The notes under the pieces: model-generated
Databases searched by the model: none
Seen by the model: the letters and a program-made list of their open reading frames with translations, nothing else
What the model was told of the DNA's origin: nothing
Made by a program: the position numbers and the translations under genes
Shown here: positions 56,055 to 64,000 of the stretch, one piece after another
Layout of the letters: the number at the start of each line of letters is the position of its first letter
Position numbering within the stretch: the first letter of the stretch is position 1
From: Anaerolineaceae bacterium
Lineage (GTDB): Bacteria > Chloroflexota > Anaerolineae > Aggregatilineales > Phototrophicaceae
Assembly: GCA_028818375.1 (NCBI GenBank)
Contig: JAPPOB010000010.1
Location: 992,001-1,056,000 of the forward strand
DNA: 64,000 nucleotides
Reading direction: 5' to 3'

Positions 56055-56900
56055 ACATGTCTTTGGAAGAATTCCTTGCAAAAGTTTGTGCCCGTCCTAT
56101 GCCCTCAGATCGAATGGCACAGGTAAGAACCGTTGCGCGAGAATTGGCTGAAGGCGTTTTGGATGAGCAATGGAGTACATCAATCTGGCTGTACCGTGAT
56201 ACCGCAAGAGATAGATTGGAGATTCACACCGAAAACCTCGAACAGTATTTCAGTAAACGATGGCGCCAAGAATCAGAAAAAAGAGCAAAACACGATCTGG
56301 CACCCTTGTTAGACGAAAAGAGGCTGTTTGATCTACTGGTTGCGAACTTCTTCATCTCTCCACCTGTTAGCGAAACCGGCCTGATTCACACCATTGAGCA
56401 AAATTGCTTTGACCTGCTTGAGGAAATCGAACGTGCAACAATATTTGTTTCTTACAGGCGAAGCGAGAGCAGCTCATTTGCCTTGCTTGTTTTGAATTAC
56501 CTCAAAAGTGCGTCATTGGTCGCTTTCCTAGACTTGGCATTGGAGCCTGGAGAGAATTGGCACGCAAGTCTTGAAGAGAAAATCGCCTTCTGCGACTACT
56601 TTGTTTTGTTGCTTGGAAAGTCCACCCTTTATTCGAAAAACGTTTGCCAAGAAATAATGTGGGCAATGGAAAGAAATAAAATCATCTTGCCAATTTGGCA
56701 ACCGAACTTTGTTCATGACAGTTTGGACTGGGAAAGGGTCCCAATTGAAGTTCAGAATATGCTCAATGTCACTCACGCTATCAGAATTCAAGAAGAAAGC
56801 GCACTTGAATATCATAAGGCGTTGACCGAATTGCTAAATCGATTCGGCATTACACCCTAAACAGCCTTGTTTCCAAATCACTCATTGCTGGGTAATCGAA
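56028..56900 (+). other. AT-rich island holding the TIR gene
   Basis: Base composition drops sharply here: two 60-base lines counted by hand have about 52% and 37% G+C while flanking genes are near 65-70%. The island contains one gene (56057-56860) and no transposase. CACTCA occurs at both edges (56037-56042 and 56879-56884), perhaps a short target duplication, though 6 bases may be chance. The flanking CYTH and small-membrane-protein genes have odd ends at the junctions. Confidence 0.6.
56057..56860 (+). CDS. TIR-domain protein, probable defence effector
   Basis: A 267-residue protein with a C-terminal TIR domain (about 126-215). It shows ATIFVSYRRSES (127-138), FLDLALEPGENW, FCDYFVLLLGKSTLYS and NVCQEIMWAMER; Glu199 sits where TIR NADases have their catalytic glutamate, next to a Ser and Cys. 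Residues 1-125 form a helical, Trp/Arg-rich region I do not recognise and may be the sensor. The gene has a SD (TGGAG), low GC and foreign codon use (many AAA, GAA, TTT, ATA). Bacterial TIR proteins cut or remodel NAD+ on phage sensing (e.g. Thoeris ThsB, other TIR effectors), but no ThsA, Argonaute or STING partner is seen here. It could also be a stand-alone signalling TIR. Confidence 0.85.
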   Translation: MSLEEFLAKVCARPMPSDRMAQVRTVARELAEGVLDEQWSTSIWLYRDTARDRLEIHTENLEQYFSKRWRQESEKRAKHDLAPLLDEKRLFDLLVANFFISPPVSETGLIHTIEQNCFDLLEEIERATIFVSYRRSESSSFALLVLNYLKSASLVAFLDLALEPGENWHASLEEKIAFCDYFVLLLGKSTLYSKNVCQEIMWAMERNKIILPIWQPNFVHDSLDWERVPIEVQNMLNVTHAIRIQEESALEYHKALTELLNRFGITP

Positions 56901-57268
56901 GACCGCGCCATGCCCTGCTCGCTCTTGTCCTGCTACTGCAGCAAATTGGCGCCCTGCAACAACTGACGAACATCCCGCCCGAACTCGTCGCGCAACTCAG
57001 TCTCATCTTGCCGCTGGAGCTCGTGTTGACGCTGGCGTGGGCATTGATTTTCGCCTGGCTGGCCGTTAACCTGTGGCGCGGGCTGCCGGCCCGGCGGCTG
57101 TGGCAGGCGCTGACGGTTTACGCTGCAACGGGCGTCCTGCGCCTGCTGGTATTCGCTCGCACTGACTATCATCATGGCCGAACGCCCGTCCTTTTGTTCG
57201 CGCTGTTACTGGCCGCGCTCGTCCTGTTTCGCACCCGGACGGAGAGCCGACAGGAGCCGGGGATATGA
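56867..57268 (+). CDS. Small membrane protein of unknown function
   Basis: A protein of about 133 residues with four hydrophobic segments ([70 protein letters not shown]). I do not recognise the family. The start is uncertain: only TTG codons (56867 or 56885) are available because the original 5' end appears to have been altered by the AT-rich island. It overlaps the carboxylase gene by ATGA, so it probably belonged to that operon before the insertion. Confidence 0.6.
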   Translation: MFPNHSLLGNRRPRHALLALVLLLQQIGALQQLTNIPPELVAQLSLILPLELVLTLAWALIFAWLAVNLWRGLPARRLWQALTVYAATGVLRLLVFARTDYHHGRTPVLLFALLLAALVLFRTRTESRQEPGI

Positions 57269-58827
57269 CATCCAGTCCTGAAGGCGAAAACGGCATCGAC
57301 CTGCTGCGCCGGCGCCGTGAGCGTAGCCAGCTTGGCGGCGGTGAGGAGCGCATTCGCCGCCAACACGACTCCGGCCGGCAAACGGCTCGCGAACGACTGG
57401 ACGTCCTGCTCGATTCCGGCAGCTTTCGGGAGCTGGACGCCTTCGCCGAGCACCGCAGCACGGATTTCGGCATGCAAGACAGGCGCACCCCGGGCGACAG
57501 CGTGGTCACCGGCTGGGGCACCATCGACGGCCGCCTGGTCTACGTCTTCTCCCAGGACTTCACCGTCATCGGCGGCACCCTGAGCGAGGCCCACGCGGCC
57601 AAAATCGTCAAGATTATGGACATGGCGATGAAGGTCGGCGCGCCTGTGATCGGCCTCAATGACAGCGGCGGCGCGCGCATTCAGGAGGGCGTCGACAGCC
57701 TCGGCGGATACGGCGAGATCTTCCTGCGCAACACCCTGGCCAGCGGGGTCATTCCGCAAATCAGTGTCATCATGGGGCCCTGCGCCGGCGGCGCCGTCTA
57801 CAGCCCCGCGCTGACGGACTTCACCATCATGGTGCGGGACACCAGTTACATGTTTATCACCGGCCCCGACGTCGTGCGCCAGGTGCTGAACGAGGACGTC
57901 AGCTTCGATGAACTGGGCGGGGCGGCGGTGCATGCCTCGCGCAGCGGCGTCTGTCACCTGGTCGGCCAGGACGAGACCCACGCCCTGCTGATGGTGCGCG
58001 AACTGCTGGGTTATTTGCCACAGAACAACATGGAAGACGCGCCCTTCGTCGCCAGCAGCGACGATCCCCTGCGGGCGGACACGGCGCTCAACAACATTGT
58101 GCCGGTTGACGCCAACCGGCCCTATGACATGAAGGAAATCATTCACCGCATCGTGGATGATGGTCTGTTCTATGAGACCCAGCAGGACTACGCCGCCAAC
58201 ATCATTTGCGGCTTCGCGCGCCTGGGCGGCTTCAGCGTCGGCATCGTCGCCAACCAGCCCATGGTGCTGGCCGGTGTGCTGGATATCAACGCCAGCGAAA
58301 AGGCCGCCCGCTTCGTGCGCAGCTGCGACGCCTTCAACGTTCCCCTCGTCACCTTCGTCGACGTGCCCGGCTACCTGCCCGGCACGGACCAGGAACACGG
58401 CGGCATCATTACCTCCGGCGCCAAGCTGCTCTTCGCCTACTGCGAGGCCACCGTGCCCAAACTGGCCGTCACCACGCGCAAGGCCTATGGCGGCGCCTAT
58501 CTGGTGATGAGCAGCAGCCATCTGCGCGGCGATCTCAACCTCGCCTGGCCCAGCGCCGAGATCGCCGTCATGGGGCCGGAGGGCGCGGTCGAAATCATCC
58601 ACCGGCGGGAACTGGATACCGCCGCCGACCCGGCGCGGCGCAAGGCGGAACTGGCGGCCGATTATCGCAGCCGCTTCGCCAGCCCCTACGTGGCCGCCGC
58701 GCGGGGATTCATCGACGACATCATCGAACCCTCCCAGACCCGACCGCGTCTCATCAACGCCCTGCAGGTGCTGCAGAACAAACGTGATTCCAACCCGCCG
58801 CGCAAACATGGCAACATCCCGCTTTAG
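57265..58827 (+). CDS. Acyl-CoA carboxylase, carboxyltransferase subunit (PccB-like)
   Basis: A 520-residue biotin-dependent carboxyltransferase. Crotonase-type halves are visible: [70 protein letters not shown] and, in the second half, [26 protein letters not shown] [35 protein letters not shown] and [18 protein letters not shown]. This arrangement (one fused alpha/beta chain) is that of propionyl/acetyl-CoA carboxylase beta subunits; mce nearby favours propionyl-CoA. Followed by biotin carboxylase and a carrier. Confidence 0.94.
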   Translation: MTSSPEGENGIDLLRRRRERSQLGGGEERIRRQHDSGRQTARERLDVLLDSGSFRELDAFAEHRSTDFGMQDRRTPGDSVVTGWGTIDGRLVYVFSQDFTVIGGTLSEAHAAKIVKIMDMAMKVGAPVIGLNDSGGARIQEGVDSLGGYGEIFLRNTLASGVIPQISVIMGPCAGGAVYSPALTDFTIMVRDTSYMFITGPDVVRQVLNEDVSFDELGGAAVHASRSGVCHLVGQDETHALLMVRELLGYLPQNNMEDAPFVASSDDPLRADTALNNIVPVDANRPYDMKEIIHRIVDDGLFYETQQDYAANIICGFARLGGFSVGIVANQPMVLAGVLDINASEKAARFVRSCDAFNVPLVTFVDVPGYLPGTDQEHGGIITSGAKLLFAYCEATVPKLAVTTRKAYGGAYLVMSSSHLRGDLNLAWPSAEIAVMGPEGAVEIIHRRELDTAADPARRKAELAADYRSRFASPYVAAARGFIDDIIEPSQTRPRLINALQVLQNKRDSNPPRKHGNIPL

Positions 58828-58840
58828 TCAGGCAACCGCC

Positions 58841-60361
58841 ATGGCCGAACAGACCAACATCAACAAGGTGCTCATCGCCAATCGTGGCGAAATCGCCGTC
58901 CGCATCATCCGCACCTGTCGCGACCTCGGCATCCCGACCGTCGCCGTCTGGTCAGACGCCGACCGCACCGCCCTGCACGTGCGCTTCGCCGACGAGGCCG
59001 TACACATCGGCGAACCGGCGCCCGCCAGCAGTTACCTGCGCAAGGACGCCCTCATCGAGGCCGCGCGCCGCACCGGCGCCGATGCCATCCATCCCGGCTA
59101 CGGCTTTCTCGCCGAAAACGCGGACTTCGCGCAGCAGGTGCTGGACGAAGGCCTGGTCTGGATCGGGCCGCCGCCCTCGGCCATCGCCACCATGGGCGAC
59201 AAGCAGGCGGCGCGCAGCGCCGTCACGCGCCACGGCGTGCCCCTGATTCCCGGCAGCGAGGCCGGCCTCCGCGACCAGGACCTGGGCGCCGCGGCCGTAC
59301 GCATCGGCTACCCCCTGCTGGTCAAGGCCGTCGCCGGCGGCGGCGGGGTGGGCATGCGCAAGGTATTGCAGGCCGAAGACTTTGAGGACGCATTGGCCAC
59401 CGCCCGTCGCGAGGCCAGCAGCGCTTTCGGCAACGGCGACGTCTATCTGGAACGACTGCTAACCGGCGCGCGCCATATCGAGTTTCAAATCCTCGCCGAC
59501 ACGCACGGCAACACCATCCACCTCGGCGAGCGCGAATGCTCGATTCAACGGCGCCACCAGAAGCTGGTCGAGGAAGCGCCCTCGGTCTTCATGGACGCGG
59601 ACCTGCGCGAGCGTATGGGCGCCATGGCCATCGCCGCCGCGCGTTCGGTCGGCTATGTCAATGCCGGCACGATCGAGTGCATGGTCGATCGCCAGCGTAA
59701 CTTTTACTTTCTGGAAATGAACACGCGCCTGCAGGTCGAACATCCGGTGACCGAGTTGATCACCGGCATTGATCTGGTGCGTGAACAAATTCGTATCGCC
59801 CGCGGCCGCCCGATGACGCGCGAGGAAAACCTTTACACGCCCTATGGCCACGCCATCGAGTGTCGCATCAACGCCGAAGACCCCTACATGAATTTCATCC
59901 CTTCAACCGGGCGCATTTCCACGCTCATCACACCCACCGGCCCGGGCGTGCGCGTGGACAGCGGCGTCTACGCCGGCTTTGAGATCACCCCTTGGTACGA
60001 CAGCATGATCGCCAAGCTCATTTGCTGGGGCGAGGACCGTGGCGAAGCCATGTTGCGCATGCGCCGCGCCCTCGGCGAATACACCATCATGGGGCTGAAG
60101 CACAACATCCCCTTCCACCTCAACCTGCTCAACAGCTTCAGCTTCATCGCCGGCCGCATCGATACCGGTTTCGTCGACGAACGCTTCAACATGAAGACCT
60201 ATGATCGCAGCCCCACCAGCAACGAGACCGAGACCGCCGCCATCGCCGCCACGCTCTTCGCCCATCGACGGCGCCAGCTGGCGGCGCAGGTCGTCACCGC
60301 GCCGGAGCGGGATACCAGCAACTGGAAGTGGGTCGGGCGCTGGGAACGCATGCAGCGATGA
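58841..60361 (+). CDS. Acyl-CoA carboxylase, biotin carboxylase subunit
   Basis: A 506-residue ATP-grasp biotin carboxylase. It opens NKVLIANRGEIAVRIIRTCRDLGI, followed by HPGYGFLAENADFAQ, VKAVAGGGGVGMRKV, GDVYLERLL, HIEFQILADTHGN, EAPSVFMD, FLEMNTRLQVEHPVTELITGIDLV and GHAIECRINAEDP, all standard. It carboxylates biotin on the next gene's carrier. The start is ambiguous: 58841 (MAEQTNINK) chosen; an ATG at 58808 overlapping pccB is possible. The stop overlaps the carrier start by ATGA. Confidence 0.94.
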   Translation: MAEQTNINKVLIANRGEIAVRIIRTCRDLGIPTVAVWSDADRTALHVRFADEAVHIGEPAPASSYLRKDALIEAARRTGADAIHPGYGFLAENADFAQQVLDEGLVWIGPPPSAIATMGDKQAARSAVTRHGVPLIPGSEAGLRDQDLGAAAVRIGYPLLVKAVAGGGGVGMRKVLQAEDFEDALATARREASSAFGNGDVYLERLLTGARHIEFQILADTHGNTIHLGERECSIQRRHQKLVEEAPSVFMDADLRERMGAMAIAAARSVGYVNAGTIECMVDRQRNFYFLEMNTRLQVEHPVTELITGIDLVREQIRIARGRPMTREENLYTPYGHAIECRINAEDPYMNFIPSTGRISTLITPTGPGVRVDSGVYAGFEITPWYDSMIAKLICWGEDRGEAMLRMRRALGEYTIMGLKHNIPFHLNLLNSFSFIAGRIDTGFVDERFNMKTYDRSPTSNETETAAIAATLFAHRRRQLAAQVVTAPERDTSNWKWVGRWERMQR

Positions 60362-60858
60362 AGTACGTCACTGAGGTCAACGGCCAGCGCTTCGAAATCG
60401 AGGTCGGCAACGAGGGCCAGCTGCGGGTCAACGGCGAGCCGCGGCAGGTCGATTTTCTGTCGCTGGGCCCCTCGCTGTATTCGATCATCATGAATAACCG
60501 CTCGCTGCAGGTGGTCATCGACGGCGAGCGCGGCCACTTTGACGTGCTCATGAACGGCCATCTCTACGAATCGACGGTGCTGGACGAACACGCCATGATG
60601 CTGGCCCAACGAAGTGGCGGCCTGTTGAAGCGTTCCGGCGACGTCAGCGCGCCCATGCCCGGGCTGATCGTTCAGGTGCCGGTCGAAACCGGTCAGCCGG
60701 TCGGGGAAGGCGATACGCTGGTCATCCTGGAATCAATGAAAATGCAGAACGAACTGCAGGCGCCCGTCAGCGGGACGGTCGAAAGCATCAACTGCCGCGA
60801 GGGTCAGACGGTCGACAAGGGCGATCTGCTGATCGTCGTGCGCCCGCCAGACGATTGA
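60358..60858 (+). CDS. Biotin carboxyl carrier protein
   Basis: A 166-residue carrier. Its C-terminal biotinyl domain has the site LESMKMQNELQAPVSG, where the Lys of MKM is biotinylated; the N-terminal 90 residues (KYVTEVNGQRFEIEVGNEGQLRVNG) are the beta-rich domain seen in Chloroflexota and archaeal-type carriers. The start at 60358 (MKYVTEV) overlaps the carboxylase stop as ATGA; an in-frame ATG at 60328 is less likely. With 57265 and 58841 it forms a three-subunit acyl-CoA carboxylase. Confidence 0.94.
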   Translation: MKYVTEVNGQRFEIEVGNEGQLRVNGEPRQVDFLSLGPSLYSIIMNNRSLQVVIDGERGHFDVLMNGHLYESTVLDEHAMMLAQRSGGLLKRSGDVSAPMPGLIVQVPVETGQPVGEGDTLVILESMKMQNELQAPVSGTVESINCREGQTVDKGDLLIVVRPPDD

Positions 60859-60883
60859 GCCGAATTCCCGGCGCTTCAGACCC

Positions 60884-63379
60884 ATGTCCCTGCCCTACTG
60901 GTTGAGCGCCAGCCTTGCGCCTCTGCCCGGCCTTCTGCTGGTGTACGCCGGCCTCGGCATCCCCTGGGCCCTGGTCATCCTGCCGCGTGATGCCTGGCGC
61001 TCCCGGGCCTGCGTAATGGCGCTCGCCGCTGCCTTCGGCCCCCTGCTGCTCACCCTGTGGATGTTGCCCCTGGGCATGGCAGGCAGCCTGCAACCGGAGC
61101 CGGTACTCGTCGGCGTCCTCATCCTGACGATCGTCGGCCTTGCGCTGGCCTGGCGCAAACGCCGCCAACCCGTCCGTGCCTCGGCCGGTCCTGCAGCGCT
61201 GACCGGCCTGGAGAAACTGCTGCTGGCGCTGATGGTGCTTGCACTGCTGCCGCGCCTCTACAGCATCGCCTGGTGGCCCTTCACCACCTATGACGCGCTC
61301 TGGGTCTACGGTTACGAAGGGCGACTCTATACGCTGACCGGCGCCATTCCAGCCAGCATCGGCTATTACCCGCAATTTCTGCCGCTGCAATTCACCTGGG
61401 CGCAACTGCTGGCCGGCGGCGTCGACGATCACGCCGCCCGCGCCACACTTTTCTTCACGCACCTGGGCTGTGCGCTCGCCGTGTACCTGGCGGGCATGCG
61501 CCTGTTTAGCCGACGGGTTGGCATCATCGCCGCCGCACTCTGGACGCTTTACCCGCACAGCGGCGAGTGGGCGCGCTTCGGCGATCTCGAAATCGTACTC
61601 ACCATGCTCTTCACCCTGGCTGCTACCTTTTTCCTGCAGGCCTGGACGGTGGAACGGCATCGTCTGCGACACGCCACCATTGCCGGCCTGCTGCTGGGGG
61701 CCGCCCTGTGGACCAAGCCGACGGCGGGCGCCTTCATCCTGGGAGTGGCGCTGTTGCTGGCCATCGAGCTGTGGCGCGTTCGGGGCGACTGGCGCGCTTC
61801 CCGACCGCGTTTTCGGGTCGCGTTGCTCACCGGACTTGCCAGTCTGCCACATGGCGCCGTCTGGTACCTGCGCAATCTGGCCCTGGGCCATAACGTCATC
61901 GATTTCCCGGATGCGCTCTGGCTGGAGCGGGCGGCGCGCAGCGGCGCGGAATTCGGCTGGCCCCTGCTGGCCCTGGCCTGCCTCTTGCTTGCGTTGGGCC
62001 GGGCCCCCTTCACCAGTCGCATGCGCGGCCCTCAGCTGATCGTCGCGCTTGCCCTGCTTGTTGCCGCGCTGCTGCCCACCCTCATCGGCCAGTGGCGCCT
62101 GGAAGGTCTGGTGACAGTCTTTCCCGCCCGTCGTCTTGTGGCCCATGAGTGGGCGCTGCTGGCCGCGGGAACGCTGCTACTCTACAGGGCCCTGAAACCA
62201 CTGCTGCCGGAGTCCGGACCCCGTCGCGCCGGGATCGCAACCTGCGCCTGGGCCATGATCCTGGCGCTGCCCTGGTTCGTCACCTGGCTCTGGTCCTACA
62301 GCTATCACTACCGCTTGTCCTTCGCCATCGTCCCGCTGCTGATCCTGCCCTGCGCCCTGGCGCTGAATCACTGGCTGGACCGGGCGCGTCCGGGTCGCTG
62401 GTCCGCCCGCGGCCGCGCGCTGGGCGCGATTGCGCTCTGTTGCCTTGCCCTGCCCGGCATCTTCAGCACACTGAACGATCCCGCTATCGGCTTCGATTGG
62501 CTTCGGGCGGATCGCTACCCGGACGATTCGGCGAAGCTCGCTTCCGGCAACAGGGCGCTGCTGGAACTGATCGACCAGTTGCAACGCCTGCAACGGAAAC
62601 AACCGCATGATGACCTGGTCGTCGCGGCGCCGGGCGTGTGGCGCCTGCCCTTCTTCTTCCCCTTCAGCGACATTCGTGTGGCGGCCAACCCGACCCGCCT
62701 TCAGGAACTGGAAGACGTGGACCTCTACGTGGATGGCGTGCCGGAGAACCCGCTCCAGTGGGACGCGAACGCGCCGGGCAGCAATCAGGTGCAGGGCGCC
62801 CTGGCGTTGGCCGGTTCCCGACTGGACAACGTCATGCGCCGCACGGGCTTCAGCGATGACGGCAACTTCAGTTACTGGTTGTACGAAGTAAATGTCGACC
62901 TGCGTTTCCGGCCCACACCTGCCGACCGCGATCCCCGCGAAGCCGTCGTCTTCGGCGACTTCGCCCGCTTCCGGGGACACACCCTGGGGGATGTCCGCCT
63001 GCGGCCCGGGCGCGAACTGACGCTGGCGCTGTTTTGGCAGGCCACGGACGCGGCAACGCAGGATTACTCAATCTTCGTACACCTGCTCGACGGCGCGGGC
63101 AACCTGATCGCCAACTGGGACGGCCCGGTCGGCCTGGATGCCGCCGGTCGATACTACTCAACCCTGCTTTGGGAACCCGGCGAATTCATCCGCGATGAAC
63201 GCCTGCTGCGTATCCCGGAGAATGTGGACTTCTCCGCAGTCGAAAACCCGGGTCTGTGGATCGGCATCTACGACTGGCGCAGCGGCGAACGCCAGGCCCT
63301 CACCGTCGACGGTCAACCGGGCGGTGACAGCTATCGCCTTGATGAAGAATTCGTCTTGCTGGCTGCAGCGCCGCCATGA
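60884..63379 (+). CDS. GT-C-type polytopic membrane protein, probable glycosyltransferase
   Basis: An 831-residue protein. At least ten membrane helices run from about 10 to 540, with an ArnT/PMT-like first loop (WWPFTTYDALWVYGYEGRLY) and a WARFGDLEIVLTMLFTLAATFF stretch that resembles the GT39/GT83 acceptor region. After the last helix lies an extracytoplasmic tail of about 280 residues ending in a beta domain (DYSIFVHLLDGAGNLIANWDG, LRIPENVDFSAVENPGLWIGIYDWRSG). This architecture recurs in Chloroflexota. It should move a sugar from a polyprenyl phosphate to a surface acceptor. The donor is unknown. Confidence 0.75.
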   Translation: MSLPYWLSASLAPLPGLLLVYAGLGIPWALVILPRDAWRSRACVMALAAAFGPLLLTLWMLPLGMAGSLQPEPVLVGVLILTIVGLALAWRKRRQPVRASAGPAALTGLEKLLLALMVLALLPRLYSIAWWPFTTYDALWVYGYEGRLYTLTGAIPASIGYYPQFLPLQFTWAQLLAGGVDDHAARATLFFTHLGCALAVYLAGMRLFSRRVGIIAAALWTLYPHSGEWARFGDLEIVLTMLFTLAATFFLQAWTVERHRLRHATIAGLLLGAALWTKPTAGAFILGVALLLAIELWRVRGDWRASRPRFRVALLTGLASLPHGAVWYLRNLALGHNVIDFPDALWLERAARSGAEFGWPLLALACLLLALGRAPFTSRMRGPQLIVALALLVAALLPTLIGQWRLEGLVTVFPARRLVAHEWALLAAGTLLLYRALKPLLPESGPRRAGIATCAWAMILALPWFVTWLWSYSYHYRLSFAIVPLLILPCALALNHWLDRARPGRWSARGRALGAIALCCLALPGIFSTLNDPAIGFDWLRADRYPDDSAKLASGNRALLELIDQLQRLQRKQPHDDLVVAAPGVWRLPFFFPFSDIRVAANPTRLQELEDVDLYVDGVPENPLQWDANAPGSNQVQGALALAGSRLDNVMRRTGFSDDGNFSYWLYEVNVDLRFRPTPADRDPREAVVFGDFARFRGHTLGDVRLRPGRELTLALFWQATDAATQDYSIFVHLLDGAGNLIANWDGPVGLDAAGRYYSTLLWEPGEFIRDERLLRIPENVDFSAVENPGLWIGIYDWRSGERQALTVDGQPGGDSYRLDEEFVLLAAAPP

Positions 63380-63391
63380 GCGGGCCCTGCG

Positions 63392-64000
63392 TCACAACTG
63401 CAGCAGGGCCTCGGCCAGCAACTGACGACATTCCCGGCTGGTGAAGCGTTCCCACGCGGCCGGAAAGGTCTCCAGCAGGTGAGCGCGTTCTTCTTCCAGG
63501 TCTCGCCGATACGCATAGAGGAATTCACAGGCCGTGAAGTCCAGCCCCGGCATCAGGCGGGGCAACAGCCCCCGGGCGACGTCGATGTCATTCAATCGCC
63601 CGAGGTGGTCCTGCATGATTTTAAGTTCCCGGATGTAGTCCCTTATCTCCGGCCCCAGCAGGGCATCAAAGGTCGAGAGAGTATAGCGCAATCGCTTGCA
63701 TTGAATGCGCAGGGCGTGCAGCCGTTCGCTGTCGGCATCCGCGAGGTGCGGGCCATAGGCGAGCACCCGCGTCAAGCGCTGTTGCACCAGAAGCGGCAAA
63801 ATGTGACGTGCCTGCTGCGCGACGATCCTTCCAGGTCTGGTCCTGACGATTCCTGCGCCAGGTGACACCAGGAAGTCCGTGTAGTCCATCAGGAACTGTT
63901 CCCACGAGTCGCTGTACAGCGCGAACAACAGCTTGCCGCGCAAACCCGCCCTTTGCCGGTCGAGCGCTTCCAGACTCTGTTGCAATTCGGCGGCGCCACC
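63392..64000 (-). CDS. CHAD-domain protein, N-terminus cut by window edge
   Basis: The last about 202 residues of a CHAD protein. The CHAD helix ERLHALRIQCKRLRYTLSTFDALLG, with its basic surface (H, R, K, R), is clear, as is IMQDHLGRLNDIDVARGLL. CHAD domains bind polyphosphate and often accompany CYTH domains; here the CYTH protein is 7 kb away at 55422, not fused. The reading frame continues past base 64000 (in-frame GGAAEL before the TTG at 63985), so the true start is not in view. Confidence 0.88.
   Translation of the reverse strand, partial: GGAAELQQSLEALDRQRAGLRGKLLFALYSDSWEQFLMDYTDFLVSPGAGIVRTRPGRIVAQQARHILPLLVQQRLTRVLAYGPHLADADSERLHALRIQCKRLRYTLSTFDALLGPEIRDYIRELKIMQDHLGRLNDIDVARGLLPRLMPGLDFTACEFLYAYRRDLEEERAHLLETFPAAWERFTSRECRQLLAEALLQL

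Noticed and set aside
56057..56860. TIR gene as a Thoeris or STING operon
   Set aside because: No ThsA-like Sir2/SLOG protein, Argonaute, or cyclase is adjacent; only one gene is AT-rich.

Overview
The window is one contiguous, GC-rich (mostly about 65% by eye), gene-dense bacterial segment with about 48 protein genes on both strands. No rRNA, tRNA or CRISPR array was seen. The best guess for the host is an aerobic or facultative member of the Chloroflexota (Anaerolineae/Caldilineae-like). Supporting signs are a TPR/lytic-transglycosylase lipoprotein with a Thr-Pro linker, an EF-G-like paralogue, a GlyA-GcvT fusion, many Opp/Dpp-type transporters with sugar-locus genes, and long GT-C membrane proteins with an extracytoplasmic tail. 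This placement is inference; no 16S or marker phylogeny is possible here.

Layout. 1-7967 (minus): an ABC-2 exporter (two permeases and an ATPase), a lytic transglycosylase lipoprotein, a small unknown protein and a DUF255 thioredoxin-fold protein. 8094-12337: ftsH and, convergent to it, an EF-G-like GTPase. 12542-15685: a large fusion of serine hydroxymethyltransferase and glycine-cleavage T protein. 15704-33011 (minus): a 17-kb locus that looks built for uronic-acid-containing polysaccharide or oligosaccharide use. It holds a heparinase II/III-type lyase, two solute-binding proteins, three beta-propeller proteins (two of them oligogalacturonate-lyase-like, one frameshifted), the tail of a lost MalG-type permease, an ADP-ribosylglycohydrolase-like protein with a carbohydrate-binding-like tail, one Opp/Dpp permease/ATPase set and a class I amidotransferase. 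33032-39035: uvrA, then divergently a thiolase and an arabinonate-dehydratase-like IlvD/Edd protein.

39050-43601: a DUF3048 protein, a PIG-L/LmbE deacetylase, tgt and alr. 43583-50173: a SCO1-like copper chaperone, then a glycine-riboswitch-controlled gcvH-gcvPA-gcvPB operon, a GT1 glycosyltransferase and queG. 50223-52677: an HMA copper-chaperone-like protein facing a CopA-type ATPase. 52708-60858: methylmalonyl-CoA epimerase, acyl-CoA dehydrogenase, a quinone-oxidoreductase-like MDR protein, a CYTH protein, an AT-rich single-gene island encoding a TIR-domain protein, a small membrane protein, and a three-gene acyl-CoA (probably propionyl-CoA) carboxylase. 60884-64000: a GT-C-like membrane protein and a CHAD protein cut by the window end.

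The parts connect in four ways. Glycine/one-carbon metabolism is split between a fused glyA-gcvT and a riboswitch-governed gcvH-PA-PB operon. Queuosine modification is represented by tgt and queG. Copper handling is represented by SCO1, the HMA protein and CopA. Propionyl-CoA handling is represented by the carboxylase and epimerase. The items most worth a second look are the GlyA-GcvT fusion with its extra degenerate middle domain, the TIR island, the singlet glycine riboswitch with an intrinsic terminator, and the decaying pectin/uronate locus with a palindrome exactly inside a promoter spacer.
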